The notes: generated by a model from the letters alone, not told the origin. Shown: positions 38,813-52,164, counted from the first letter of the stretch. The stretch: DNA of 64,000 bases from Apus apus (GCF_020740795.1 NC_067312.1:39718905-39782904); one strand, 5' to 3'. Translations and numbers: made by a program.

Positions 38813-39428
38813 AATTGTGTCAGGTTATCATTTAGTGTCAAATAAACAGGCTCTGACAGGCTTGTCAGAGAAAAGAGTCTGGCTTGGGAGTAGTGTTTTT
38901 CCAGAATCCTTGTGCTTCACCCAGATTTCAGATTCCTTGCCAGATATACTCTGTGTTCAGTGAACGCCCCTATTTTTAAAAAGCCCTAGTTAATAGTTGT
39001 TCAGTCATAAATTAATAGGCAATACAGGCATCTTTCAAATCTGGTGGGTTTAGAAAGCCAGTCACAAAGCATGGCTCTGTGACATTGTACCTCACAACAT
39101 ATGGCTCCAGACTCCCCATCAGTGAGAATGAGCAAGATATGGATGAAGTATGTTTTCTACAGATACAGCTCCCCATTTTCTGATGGATTTGGAGAGCATA
39201 CTATGCTGAGCATCTCAGTACCTTGTAGAGTAATTCCTGTTTGTGCACAAGCAGGCAGATCTCAGCAGGAACCCTAGTAACATAAGATGAACTCCAGAAA
39301 CTTGAATTAAGCAACTACCTCCTCTTCCTTTCCTGCAGACTACTTCACATGCTTCAAAAATTCTGGCTTTCAAAATTCTTGCCTTCTGCAACAGATGCCA
39401 TTGATGATTAGCCAAAAGTATTAAATAG

Positions 39429-39577
39429 AAACAAACAAACAAACAAAAAACAACCAACAAACAAAAAAAACAACAAACTTTGGTGCTTTGTTTTGGGTTG
39501 GTTTGTGGGTTGTTTGTGTTTGTTGTTGTTGGGGGTTTTTTGTTGGTTTTTTGTTGTTGTTGTTTTGTTTTTTTTCC
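39429..39577. repeat. Strand-switching CAAA / GTTT low-complexity block (inverted repeat)
   Basis: The left half (39429-39478) is made of ACAAAC/AACAAC units with no G or T. The right half (39488-39577) is made of GTTTGT/GTTGTT units with almost no A or C. The halves are broadly reverse-complementary and separated by about 10 bp, so a single strand could fold into a long imperfect hairpin. It lies in the 19.5-kb PRUNE2 intron. Confidence 0.85.
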
Positions 39578-41832
39578 TTTCAGTGAATACTGCTTGTTGA
39601 AGCTACTTTAAGAGCTCCATTCTTATCAGGTATGATTTACTGGATTGAAAAAAAAGATCTTTCACTCAGAAGAGTGGTCAAAGTCAAGTAAGGTTTTTGT
39701 GTCATAAATGACTTCTTTTATGTGGTACACAGACCAGCCATTGAAGGATCAACAGCACTGAGAATCAAGTTACTGCATATTTGCTTTGATAATTCAGGTC
39801 TACATAACTATTCAGAAGTAGCTAAAAACCTGTTTCTGAAAGGTGGATCAGAGATAGATACCAAATTTTTGTGAACAAAAGAGAGAGGAGCTGAAGGCTG
39901 AAATTCCTTCTTTGCTCTTTCTTGGTTCAGACATTCTTCTGGCTCAATAAATTAATAATCTTTAAATAATTCTTAGTGCCCTCTCCAATTAGCATTTCAC
40001 AGAACAAGTTATCCTTTGTGACTTTTCTAGGTACAGCAGCACTCTGCTATTTTGGAAAGAGCAGCTCTGAATATTCACAGCACTATGTCATAATCCCTAT
40101 GGGCTGTGCTGCCTCACCCTTGTGTCACATGTGATATATCACCACTATCCCAAGCTGCTCTGCAGCTATTGCATACCAAGAAGTTAATTTCTTTAGTCTA
40201 AAATAAATAATCTCTCCAATAGGTTGCTCTCAATGAACACCTACAGCCTGCAACATTAATCCAATGGTGACCATTGCCCTTCTAAAGTGAATCCCTCACT
40301 CACTCACCAGCCAGACTTTAAATTGTATACATTTTCCAGGCTTCTGTATTTATCAATATAAAAGTTTAACCTGAAGTGAAGTCCACAACCACCAAACACA
40401 TTTTCTAGATAAGTAAATCATGTTTCTTCCATGCTTTTCTGTCTATACACAGATACACCTAAACTTTCACAAGACGTTGAAAGGCTTTATAAAGTTTCAA
40501 AGCATGATTAGTAAAAGGAATGAGAGAGGTGAAATCACTTCAGCTCTTTATTACCACACGCTTGTTTTGGAAACTAAATGGGAGGAGGGGAGAGGAAGTA
40601 CAAATGAAAAGATTATTCAGAGACTAGACATCTGGCTTCTTTCATATTCTCAAATTCCACACATTACGCAGGTACACCCTGGTTTTGGATGAAGTAAACT
40701 TCCTGCTTATAGCCCACTGTCTCACTTGTTTTCAGTGAAAAACTTAACTGTTTTGAGGAAGAATGCATGAGCTGTGAAATTTTAGGTACAAAAACAAGGT
40801 CAGGGAACCTAGGTTCCTCCTCAAGTCAGTTTTGCAGAACATAGCCAGCACAAAGTCCTATTTTACTTTGAACTCCTCCCATCCCCACCCTGTAACACCG
40901 CCCTTACGCAAGCACCAGAGATCAGGAAAGGAGAAATGAGCACTGGAGGGACTGGAGGTGACAGCATAGTATTTTCCTTGGCATGTATGAAAAAGCTCTT
41001 GGCGTTTACACAATAACGCCTGGCTGCTGACTCTCAGCGCTGCTGCATCTGAAGGGCCCTTATGATTGAGCAGGGTTAAGAGTTCTGCCAAGCCAAGGCC
41101 AGATAGGCACCACCTCATGTGAGCCCATCTCTGGCCTTTCAGCTGCCAGAGGAGGCCTAGGATAGCTCTAACAGCACTTCCACTGCTCCACCTGGAGGAT
41201 GTCTAACCTCTTTCAGATAAAATGAGAATGCTGTTCTTCCACACTCTGGAGCAATAAAAGAGCCTCTGAAGTGGAGCCTAAAGCAAACCTTTAGGCATTC
41301 CACAAATGGGAATCTATCTCAAGGAAGAGCTGATGCAAAACGTTTTCTTAATTGCTACATTCCTCTTCAGTTTACAATTCTGTGCTACAAAAATTTATGT
41401 AAGCTCAAAGCCAAAATATTTCAGCAGATAGCTGACTTACATGGAGTGTTTTGCTTTCATCCATATCTGTAGAGACCTTTGATGCTAATGGACAAATAAC
41501 AAATCCCAACTTAACGTGCATGTGTTTGTGTTTTAATGCTTGTTAACCATGGAAGATGGGTAGAAATGTTCCACAATTGAGGTTGAGAGCTCTTGGACAC
41601 ACTTCAATATTGGTCAATCTTTTCTAGAGCCAAAAGGAGATGCTTTTGGAAATAAAGCATTAGTAGCTAAAGTTGAAAAACAGGACACAACAAAATATAG
41701 ACTTTAGTCTGACAAAAGTTTGATGAAAACAGAAAGAAACAGAGAAAGAAGCTGGGAAGTTAAGTCCCCAAAAAACTGAACTGGATTGGCGCTAAGAGAA
41801 GAAAAACCCATTAGCAAATGCACAAAGAACAA

Positions 41833-41844
41833 CCCCCCCCCCCC
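41833..41844. repeat. Poly-C tract (12)
   Basis: This is an intronic C homopolymer in an A-rich surrounding. Confidence 0.85.
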
Positions 41845-42141
41845 AAATTACCTTCTAAAACAAGTTCTTCGCTACAAAACTGTAACACAAGACAATAAAC
41901 AAAAAATTCTTCAGTTGCCTATTCAGAAATGAAGGAGACTGTAATGTGAATTTTTTTTCAGTAGAAAGAAAGATCCCTAAACTGTAGCAGAGTATGCAAC
42001 AAATCAAAGTGACATATACTGTGCAGGATTCAGTCAATATCAACCAGAGACTGTGTTTTAACTACATCCATATACCAAGAAAAGAAGCATATTGGAAGGA
42101 ATCCACTCCAGGAAATCTGAGACTAGAAAAAATCAATTAAC

Positions 42142-42161
42142 GTATACAGTATACTGTATAC
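42142..42161. repeat. Perfect 20-bp palindrome
   Basis: Half site GTATACAGTA followed immediately by its reverse complement TACTGTATAC. It is intronic. Confidence 0.95.
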
Positions 42162-42360
42162 AGGTGAATTGTAAAAACAGATTAATTTTACAACCTCCCA
42201 AAAGATGCATTTAGCAACCATGTATTAGTATACTAAAATAACTGTGCTTCTGTTGCTATTTATTTGGTAGTTCTTAATCACAAATTGGTTCAGGAAAAAT
42301 CTACAGACTGAGCACTGCAATTTACCTATTGCATGAGACTTTTATTCCCACCTCTGGATG

Positions 42361-42377
42361 AAAAAAAAAAAAAAAAA
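42361..42377. repeat. Poly-A tract (17)
   Basis: This is an intronic homopolymer. No mobile element was recognised next to it. Confidence 0.85.
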
Positions 42378-45300
42378 GTTACCTCTGGTGCTTTGTTTGA
42401 GCCAAAAGCTTGACGAATCAAACATCTGTGCAAATGTTAACTAATCATTGTCATACTGCTGCACAGTAAAAAACACATGCTGATACATGCTGATATTCCC
42501 ATTTTACAGGAAAACATGTCACTCACTTTCTCAACAGCCAGAGAATAAAATATTGCTAAGAATTAGTGAAAGTCATAACTTCCTAGTTGTTAACACTTCA
42601 CTCTTCAGATCTAAAGCTTCTTTTACTGATTTATACCATTACTTGATGTTTTGCATGTTGTGACTTTTTTTACTCCATTTTCAGCATCAAAGTTGGATGA
42701 AAAATTTAGGTATGTCTGTAAGAGGTAATATTCTATCTGTAGGAAAATACTGTATTCTGGCCAGATGATTTAAATTGTTTGAATTTCAGTATGTTAACTG
42801 AAAACACGTTAAAATTTTGCATAAAATGTTTAACCACTTTTCATGAAAATGCTTCCTAGTGTCCAACCAACGTTAGAGCTTTTTATCTGTTTATCTAGCC
42901 ATCTTGTTCCTTATGCTTCTTCTTCAATTTATACTGTAAGACCCATTTTTTTTCAGGTCACCACTCACAGTAGTAGAGTCTCCTGTCTGCTCTTACCAGC
43001 TTAAGACTGTTAAAAAATAAAAGCTGCTATTCTGAAGCACATGCTGCTGCTTGGCACCCACAGACTGTCCTGACTCCCTGCCAGGTCCCTCCCCGTGTCA
43101 CAGCACAAGAGAAGCAGGCAAAGCCAGGGAGGTACGCAAGGAGCTGTAGAGGGACAAATCTAAGTAAATAGATTGTAAATCTAAGTAAGGTGGATTCACT
43201 AGGCTAATTCAGCAACCTTATGCGTACACCTTTGGATGACCATGGCTTATGGGAAGAATCCGGGGCTCCAGATTTCTTCATTTATCTGTGACTTCCAGCC
43301 ACTTGAAATCAAAAGGAATCTCAATATAGAATGAGGGAAATTGGATTTCAACTCGCAAACCTATATGTGATGTTGAGATTTGGTCTCAGGAATGCAAGCC
43401 AAGCAGATGCTGCCTGCAGCAGATCCCAGAGTCCCCAGCAGTCTCTTCCTAAAGGTTTGTGACCAGTGGATAATATGATGCTACAGGAAAGACAGTGCAA
43501 CCCAGCTAACAACTATTTCATAACTTATATTGCCCTTTCAGCATCCCAAGCATTATTAACCATGCACCACTCAAACACTGATCTAGAGACAGGACAATCA
43601 GTACTTTCTGGGTGCTTTTCAGAGCTGCTATTCACGTGAATATTGGGCATTTCCAAACACCATTTAAGACAGTGTAGAAAACAGCTCTATTAGTTAAGGA
43701 TAAGGAATTATTCACTGTTACACAAGAGAAGCAGAGAAATTAACTTTGAGAGTGTCCACATTTCATGAGTTCCTGAGATGTGCTGTCTAATAACCTTTGA
43801 CTTTTTAACTGAAGTTTATAGCATCTTGTAACATCTTCTATATGCCACTACTGATCTCCGTTACTAGATGCCAGTGAAAAAGACTGGTATGGTCAGACCA
43901 CAGTGGCTTCACTTTGGCATCCAGAAAAATAACAAATCAGCCAGAGGTCAGAGGAGAAGGGTGCATACAGTTCAAGCAGCTGGTACTGACCTGTCCCACA
44001 CCACACAACTCCATTGCACAGACACAGACAGAAAACAATAATTTAGGGCACTGTTATCTAACTGCAGCCATGAAATAGCACTGTCTCCAACTACGCCTCT
44101 TACAGTGGAGTGTAGAATCTGCTACACACTTCCTAGTATTACCATTTTAAAATTCCCTTAACTCAGTATTTTACGTGCAAAAGTAGGTAGTGAGTAACAA
44201 ATTATAAAGCAGAAACAACAAACAACTTGATATTTATTGCTCTGCTTTGGCATTGCATTCGAATACCAAATGCCTTCAGAGTAGAGGCTCTCTGCTACAT
44301 GCCTAACTCAACTCTGCTTAATCTTTACTAAGCCAGTGGAAAATTACAGAATTAACAACACAGAGTTGTGTAGCCTGCATGATGGGTGCTCTTCCATCAA
44401 TGCTGGAAGATTACGTGGTCTGGCAAAGAGCTACGTCGGTTCAGAGCACTCGGAAGGCTTGTTTAAACTTATCTCTCTCCACACAACAAATGTTGTTTAT
44501 ATTCCACAAATAACATCTAAATGATCTATTAATCAACAACCACTGTTGAACAAATGGTACAAATGCACTGTAACACAGTAATGCCAGCAGAAAAAGTAGG
44601 AGTTAAATCAATCTGATGTCAAATATCCTTAAGTATAACCTGAAAACACATTTTGTTTGAAAATTGTATTTTAGAAATTTACTAAAATGCTAGACCTAAT
44701 CACAGATCTGGACCTGATTCCCAGCTTCCACTTCCATTAAGCAATTAATTTTTCCTCAAAAAAACTCAGTTTTAGTTTTCCTCCATTTAAAACCAGCGTT
44801 CCTTCCAGCACGTGTGGTTCACAGTGGCCATTTTCCTGCCATACTGTGCTGTCAGGACCATTCATCAGAATACCTGCGGCTCCAAATGATGCAATTGGCA
44901 CATAAACAGCACTTGAAAAAGCAGCATGCACCTTATACCCAGTGCAGCCATCTGCACTTTCAGGAAGTACGCTAATGTTTTGAGATTAGTTAATAGAGCA
45001 GAGGTTGCAGGATCAGAAGCAGAAAATATTTTTAAGTTTTACATTTGCACCCTCCTAAGATTCTCTGGTGGAGTTGAGAACTCCTTGTTACAGTCTACAC
45101 CTTATTAACACCACATGCTTCCAAATGAAGACATGCTAAAATGCCTCAGACTGCCCTTAACCATGAGTAATAACCACTAGTTCTGCAACTGCACCCACTT
45201 CTCAACTTCAGTGACTATTCCTTTTTTCTACCTTGCTTTTCTGTAATACTATAAACTTTCTGCATTGCTTAATGGATTTGTATGAATGCTGACATGTAGG

Positions 45301-48300
45301 AAAATTATTATACTTACTACCATGGCTGGAATCAAATGTTTTAACAAAGCACCTTACAACAGGTTAATTCTGTCTAGCTTGTGTGATAAACTGTGTTTAG
45401 GGATGATATAGAGGGGCTGCTAACCATAACAACAAGATCTGCATAATCATAACAGTTTTATAGATCCATTCATTAAAACATTAGGATTTTTTTAGTAGTA
45501 ATTTGATTTCAAGTTCAGCTTCTGCATAGATGATAATATGCTAAGAGACAGGACAACACACATGGCAATTTTTTTTTTAATAGTGTCTGAGCTCTGTTTT
45601 TCCTCTCCCCGCCCAGTGCTTTTTCTTTGGTCCTACTTATGACTTCATTCCTTTAACTTCTCAAACAACTTCTATCCCTTCAATACCTTACATTCTTGTG
45701 AATATGGCAATTTTTTCTTCTCACTTCTGTGCTGTTGTACAGCCAAATTTCTATCTTTTTATGTTAATACAACTATGATTCCACAACTTCTGATGTTCAA
45801 TATTATAATTTAATTTCTTATCTACTGCAGCAAACCTGCAAATAACTAACAGCTACCTCTTCCCTATCTTGGCTATGACTGAGCTAAAGAAAAGGCTCTA
45901 AAAAACCATGGATTTTAAACGTTGAGTCTCTCTTAAAGCTGCAGCTGCCAGAGATGTAATAGAAATAAGAGACAGTGCAGAATGTGGAGCAAGCATTTTA
46001 AACTAGCAGATTAAAATGGAAATGCCCTGATGAGTGTAAATTGGTAACTTAAATGTTCCCATCCATATTGGGTGATTCGTATCTTGGGAAAAATACAGGA
46101 AAAGCCCAAACACGGGCCAGAGGAGACACCTAATCAAGGCACATAAACTCTAATGAAGCAATAAAACTGGCACTAAGCAAGACAAGTCCTGCAGCCTGCT
46201 GGCACTGTCAGGTGGTGTTTGGAGCAGGAAAGATTGTCGTACTCCACAGTAGGCAGATCTAAAAAGGCAAGTGCAAAGGGAGACAGGAGATGCAGAAAGC
46301 CACCAGTCACCTTTGGAAGCAAAACTCTGTTACTGAGTTGGAAGGGTTGCAGAAGCAGTAGGAAAATAAAAAACAATCCAAGTGTGTGAAAGAGAAGACT
46401 GTCAGACTGTCAGATCAAAAATGCTGTGAAAGAGCCAGAGTTACAGGAAATGCCAGACTGAAGAAGTAATGTTAAGTAACAAGGTGAGAAGATGGGGCTC
46501 CTCCTTTTGCCACATGGCACTCTCATGTTATAGCTTGGGAAACATAAGAGCAAGGTCAGCTATACACTCTACTTCTTTAGGAAAGCAGGCAAAGGTGTAT
46601 CCTGCTGGACTCTTGTCCAACTGACAGCTCTTCAGAGTTTGCTACCAGTGTTTTCTGCTAAGGAGACTGTTCTTGTAGGATACAATCAGCTTTCACCTGG
46701 CAGTCTGAAATAAGAAGTCTGATCTGCTACTGTTTTTCACAGCTGCAATGGCTATAGAGAAAACCGCCATACAGGCTAAGTATAAGTGAAGAACTAGTAA
46801 GAAATATCTGAACTAGTTAATTCATAAAATCTCATACCAGATAAGCCATTTCTTTGAATGTCCAAAGGAAAACCAAGTAAATAAACTAAGATACCTGTCA
46901 AGCAACTGGACTGTGACTCCCACTCTCCCCTCTGCCTCAGTCTCGTTGTTGCAGTAGCACTGTATTTTTCTGGGTATTTGTACAGGGGCTGATAGGAAGT
47001 GTCTGCAGTCCTGTAGACACTACAGCGATAAAAATAGCTTTACCAATATTCACAAGTGCTGATAAAATTGTTTTCCCACCTATAAGTTGTTTCTTGTTAA
47101 GTTTGAGAGCTGCATCTTTTGTCTGGACAAAGACTGTGGCTTAAAGATGGACTTTTTTTTTCTCTGCCTTTTTCTACAGACATACAACAAGCTGTTAAAA
47201 AACACTGCTCTCCTGTTACTGCTGACTACTACAGAGATGCCACAAAACCACATCAGACTGCCTGGAGCAGGACCTCAGTTTTTAAGGTAGTGAACTTATG
47301 CAAATGCTAGGTTTGTGTCTAACTACATTAATTTTCTATAATAATGTCCAGATTTATGCAGGGCCAAATAACAGCCAGACTTACTAAAGACATGAACAAA
47401 AAGGCTATTGTATACCTCAGTATTACCCTGCCCCACAGGGCATAGCAGTGGAGAGCATGGGTGAGAGCAGTGGGAGGAGCACAGAAGCCCTAGAAGAAAA
47501 ATGTTTTGGCAAGGTAAGGATTGGTGTGTGTTGTTCCCTGCCTCAACCCCACAGTTGCCCTCTGCCCCCTGAACATGCTGCTAGAGCCGTCTGCATCCTC
47601 CCTTTCTCAACACAGCTCTGCTCCCAAAGAATATGAATAAAGGTAAGTGCAGAAATTAAATCTCTGCCTGCCTCCACCTACTTAGAATAAGTCTGGCCAA
47701 ATACATGTACCAAACCTGCATACATTTCCTCTCAGTGTTGCTTGAAGGAGCTAATATTTAGACATTCTATAAATATTCAGTGCCTCCTGTGCATCACTAT
47801 TATCTGTTTGCATACCACGTTTAAAACCAAAGAATATTTTAATTCCTTCATTACAGACAGGAAAAGTAAACAACTGAATGGAGCCAAATCGAGCTCCTGA
47901 AATTACATTTAAACAAAAATACTGCCTCTAGAAACCAACTTTTGCAGTAATTTTTCAGTTCTTCTACCACTGAGATTATTGCTGCGTCCTTGATTAGTTA
48001 ACCCTTAAAGATAACATATTCTCTTCTCTGCAACATTCTAAGAGGACATTGCAAAAAAATCATGCTTCAGTCTATAGCAAAAATCCTGAAAACAATACCA
48101 TTGCTAAGTAGTCTAGGACAGCTATCACAAGCAATTGCTCTGCCCTCAATTAAGCAGCCTTAAAAGCGAGTTATCCTCTGACAATGCCCAACGTTTGTCC
48201 TTTTTTTCCCCCACCAAGTCCTCAGAGCTAGGCAAACAAGCTGAAAATAATCAAACATGCTAGGTGACTGTAAGTTTTGTTTCCTAATTAGAAATACCGT

Positions 48301-48528
48301 GCCTTTGCTCAGACAAAAGAAATCCCACTGAACTGATGTAAGCTTCTCTCATAAAGAGCTGCAACAGAATTAAAACACAGCTGCCCCGTTTTCAGTAATG
48401 AGGTCCGGGGTGCTTTGCATCCTGCTGACAAACATTTCCCGTTTTTCTGTCTAAAGTAACTGCAATAATAGAGCTGTTAATCAGAAATCCATCTGCATAT
48501 CAGCCTCTCAAAGTAAAGAGATGCTTAC

Positions 48529-49205
48529 CTTCTAAAGACTTGATGAGGCCTCTCTACTGGAAAAATAATAAAGATGCTTTACTGCTGCACTTCAGCATCC
48601 CTCGCTCTGTAGCGATTTACTAGGAATACAGATCCTCCACCATTTTCTTGTCACGTGGCTAGTGGTACTGCTAAATAAGGGTTATCACCTGCCTTCAGAG
48701 AGCTGGCTGTGTGAACTAGCAGCTTTGGTTAAAGGAGTGCTTAAATGAATGCAGAACTCTGCTTCGGATGAGAAAATTATTTCCCCCTCCCCCCCATTCT
48801 CTGTGGAGCTTCGCTGGATCATCACCAAACTTTGATACAGCGAGTCAGCTGCCAGCAGTGAAATGCTCCCTGCTGCTTCATTTCAGAGCCCTAAGGAAAC
48901 CTCGTTATGAGAGACTGCATGAGAGAAAAGGTCCTACGGATTAAACCCTTCTCGGCCCTCATTTCTGTTTGCGACAATAGTTACAGAGCACATGCATATT
49001 CAAACATGCTTTACGTAATTTGTTCAGTTTGCAATTCCGCCATGGGAATGCACATGCAAATTTAAGAAAACCCCTAACAACCACCAGTTCAGAAGGCAAG
49101 GTGAATTCTGGGAACACAAACTGTATGAGCAGCAAGAAGCAATGTTCATGGCTTTTGCTGTTGACTGTATTTCTTAGGGGTGTACTTGAAGGAAGGAAGG
49201 ATATT
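48529..49205 (-). other. Candidate alternative first exon of a short PRUNE2 isoform
   Basis: This segment runs from the start site implied by the TATA box to the donor TTTAGAAG|GTAAGC, a near-consensus 5' splice site. In the frame that would join the exon at 37107 there is a TAA about 50 nt before the donor and no Met after it. The exon would therefore be non-coding, and translation would start at the Met at 37085. The segment is somewhat richer in GC and in distinctive transcription-factor-like words than the surrounding intron. It is a hypothesis, not an established exon. Confidence 0.3.
48991..49061. promoter_or_regulatory. Cluster of POU- and PAR-bZIP-like sites
   Basis: Within 71 bp there are ATGCATAT (48992-48999), the perfect palindrome TTACGTAA (49011-49018, the E4BP4/DBP-type bZIP site), and the octamer ATGCAAAT (49054-49061, the POU-factor site). 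They sit about 150-200 bp inside the candidate first exon. The density is unusual for this AT-rich intron and suggests a neural enhancer or promoter element. That function is inferred. Confidence 0.35.
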
Positions 49206-49227
49206 TCTCCCCATGCAGCGCAGTCGC

Positions 49228-49235
49228 CTTTTATA
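49228..49235 (-). promoter_or_regulatory. TATA box of a candidate internal PRUNE2 promoter
   Basis: On the minus strand the sequence reads TTATATAAAAGGC, a textbook TATA box (TATAAAAG). It would place initiation near 49205, inside the long intron before the BCH-encoding exons. A strong splice donor on the same strand lies about 680 bp downstream (48529/48528). That combination is expected for an alternative first exon. There is no direct evidence of transcription in the sequence. Confidence 0.4.
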
Positions 49236-50319
49236 TAAGCCTTTTGAGGGTAGGGTCCCTAGAATTCCCAGATTTCTCCAAAGCAAAACAGCTTTCAGTC
49301 CTATTCCCTTGCAACCCTGTGGAGACAAAACAGCAAGGCAGCAGGCCCAAGGATGGCCTAACCTTTAACTAATTTCTCCCTTTACAGTGTGCCGCTTCCA
49401 CCCTGAAGATAAGTGAGAACTGGAGATGCTTTCACAGAGTATGCTAGGCCATAAGCAGTCAAAACCAAAGGCTAACCTCATTCTCATTTGTCAATACAGC
49501 TCCATACATACTTACAGTACAGTGTAAATATAAATTCAGTGGCTCCCACTTGGTTCTTTATGGTATTGATAATCCTACAGGGAAAGCTGTTATTATCTGC
49601 TGCAGGTCTCCTGAGAAATTAGTCCACAGATGCTATTGCAAAGAACAACAGAGGAGCACCAAGCACTTAAAAAAATGCAAAAGTCATCATGGGTATGCAC
49701 ACGTATTTCTAAAGAGGCCACTGCTGCAGACGTGATCTTTGATGCTTCTGTCAGAGAGCTCTGCATAAAATTTCCAACGATAGGAATATGTTTTTAGTAC
49801 TTTTTAACTGGACAATCTTTAATTAATTTGAAAACAAAAGTCCAGACACCCAGAAGCTGTATTGAGGAAATACAGCTACAAGGTATTTAAATACCATAGA
49901 AGTCATTAGTAGCATGATAATGACGAAGCTATGAAATTGGTAATGTGGCACTAGTTATGGTCTTGACCCTTTATGCTCAGAATGACACAGAACTCTGAGA
50001 TTTCTGCCCATCCTGCTGGGACCCACTGAACTCCCTGGGACTCACTGTCAAAGTCAGGTCTCCATCCACAGGGTTATGTTCCAAAGCTCACTAATGCTTT
50101 AGGCTGAAATCTCATGTCATTGATCACATTGATCAGAATAAATTTTATAGTGAATTAGTTCAGAAAAACATGGGTTTTTGAATAGCAGGGGAGTTTTCCA
50201 TGTGACTGCTAAACTGTACTGGCATAGCCCAGCTCTGCTTCCTTTAAGAAAGTGGCTCTATCAGCCTAATCTCACAATTGTAAGTAAAATTTCAGGACCA
50301 CAGGTGAATAATAGTAAGT

Positions 50320-50330
50320 GGGGGGGGGGG
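50320..50330. repeat. Poly-G tract (11)
   Basis: This is an intronic G homopolymer followed by TTTCC. Confidence 0.85.
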
Positions 50331-52164
50331 TTTCCTTTTAAAATTGCTTTTTAGTCACTGAAGTGGTGTTCTCTTCTTGTTAAAAGGTTTTTATAAAGTA
50401 CTTGGTATTTGGCGTGTAAATATTAATGCTGTTGTTACAAAAATTGAATCATCGCCATATTGGCTGCTGCTATTACTTAACAGCTGGGTCTGTGATGGAA
50501 AACTGGGTTTTTAGTTTTAATTAATTTTCAACCTCCAGATGGTGATAGAAAATACTGTATCACCCCAAAATTTATAACAAAAAAAGACCGTTGTCATGAA
50601 TTCGCAGGCCAAATAAAGTAGATGTAAATAAATGGTGTTACTAAAGTCCATGCATGAACAGCATATATTTTTACTTCCACCAATAAGATGGTTAGCAATG
50701 AGATTCACTGACATGTAAAATAGATTCTTACAAAATTAAAAAAAAAAAAAACACAATAAAATGTTTTAATGAATGTACAGCTATGTTGCTGCAAAGTCTC
50801 CTGCTCTGAATCTGTCCCAGGGATTTCTTCTGTTTTCAAAGAAGAAACATTTTCACAAAGTCTAATATATAACATGGTTTCTAGTATGTAATATATCTTA
50901 CTATAATTATTATAATGTTATGATACTTAATAAAATAAAGTACATTAATTATCTATTTTCCCTTCCTTAACTTCAAACATCTCAAGTTCTAAGCCAGCAA
51001 TATTCCAGAGCTCTTGCTCATGTCAGTCTAAACATTTTACTTGAATCATTAATGACTTTGAGCTATATGAAGTATATTTGACTAAATCACAAAGATAGCA
51101 GAGTTGTCTCAGAACACTTACTAGTCTTTAAATAGTCACAGTTTTTTCTTTCATTATATTTAATTATCTTTATTAATGGAAAACCATAGGCAATGTGATG
51201 AAAACAGACGTATCTATTAAAAATTTACTGGATTTCTTACGGTACAGCAATAGCTACAGAGAGATATTTTGGACTGAGGCAGTGGAAGAACTATCTTTTC
51301 CCAAAAGTCACTGTACAACTGAACAGAAAAGACTAATTCCTGCTTCTTTGAGAACATGCTATAAGGAAGATAAATTAAGCTTCCTTTTGTGGAAGCCTTA
51401 TTCTAGTAGGTAGGTAAGTCTTCACAGTTGTTCAAATGAAATTGTCTTTCACTCAGTTTTGCCACCAGTTTTCCAAGCTCTCTCCCCAATCTTCCAAAGA
51501 TCAGTGTCCTTATCTCTACTGCTCTCACTACTTTTTATTCCTGAAGTAAAATACATAATTTAATAGTATTTCCCTCAGCTCGTTCTAATTCTTCCCACTA
51601 AGGAAAAGGATAATTTTTCTCTACTGCAAAGGTGTGAAAACAGCACGAATTATTTGGTATACACAACCAAACCACTAAGATAGCTTGAGCAGTGTGCTGG
51701 TGGTTAAACCTAGCAGTCACCTGCAGTGTTCCTTCTCTGCGTTCTGACTGCTGTATCACCACTGAGCTTCATACAACTCTGTAAGGCACGACAGCTTCTA
51801 TCAGGAAGAAAATTACCTCCAGTTGTAATAAATTTTACTGCTGGCACAGCTCCAGCCACAGCAGCAGCAAAGTATGTTATCCAGTCCACCCAACATTCAA
51901 ACAGTGCTCTGCAAATTCATCCTCAAAAGTCACTCTCAGCTGTTCATATATGGAAAGTCACACAAAAAGCTATTTTCTTTCTGGAAACACTGACTAATAA
52001 TGTGCTATCAAATATTTTTGTACTTTTTTATTAGGCGAAAGAAACCTCCAGGGTTTATTACTTCGGGTGTTTGTATATTACTGAGACAGGTTTATACCTT
52101 CTCATCAGCATTTTAGTGTTGCTTCCTCATACTTCTCTTCCTGCTTCTGCTTTTTTTTTGCAGA

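Noticed and set aside
44737..44931. Minus-strand open frame with fairly protein-like composition
   Set aside because: Short, without splice sites or homology I recognise, and not in a PRUNE2-compatible context.
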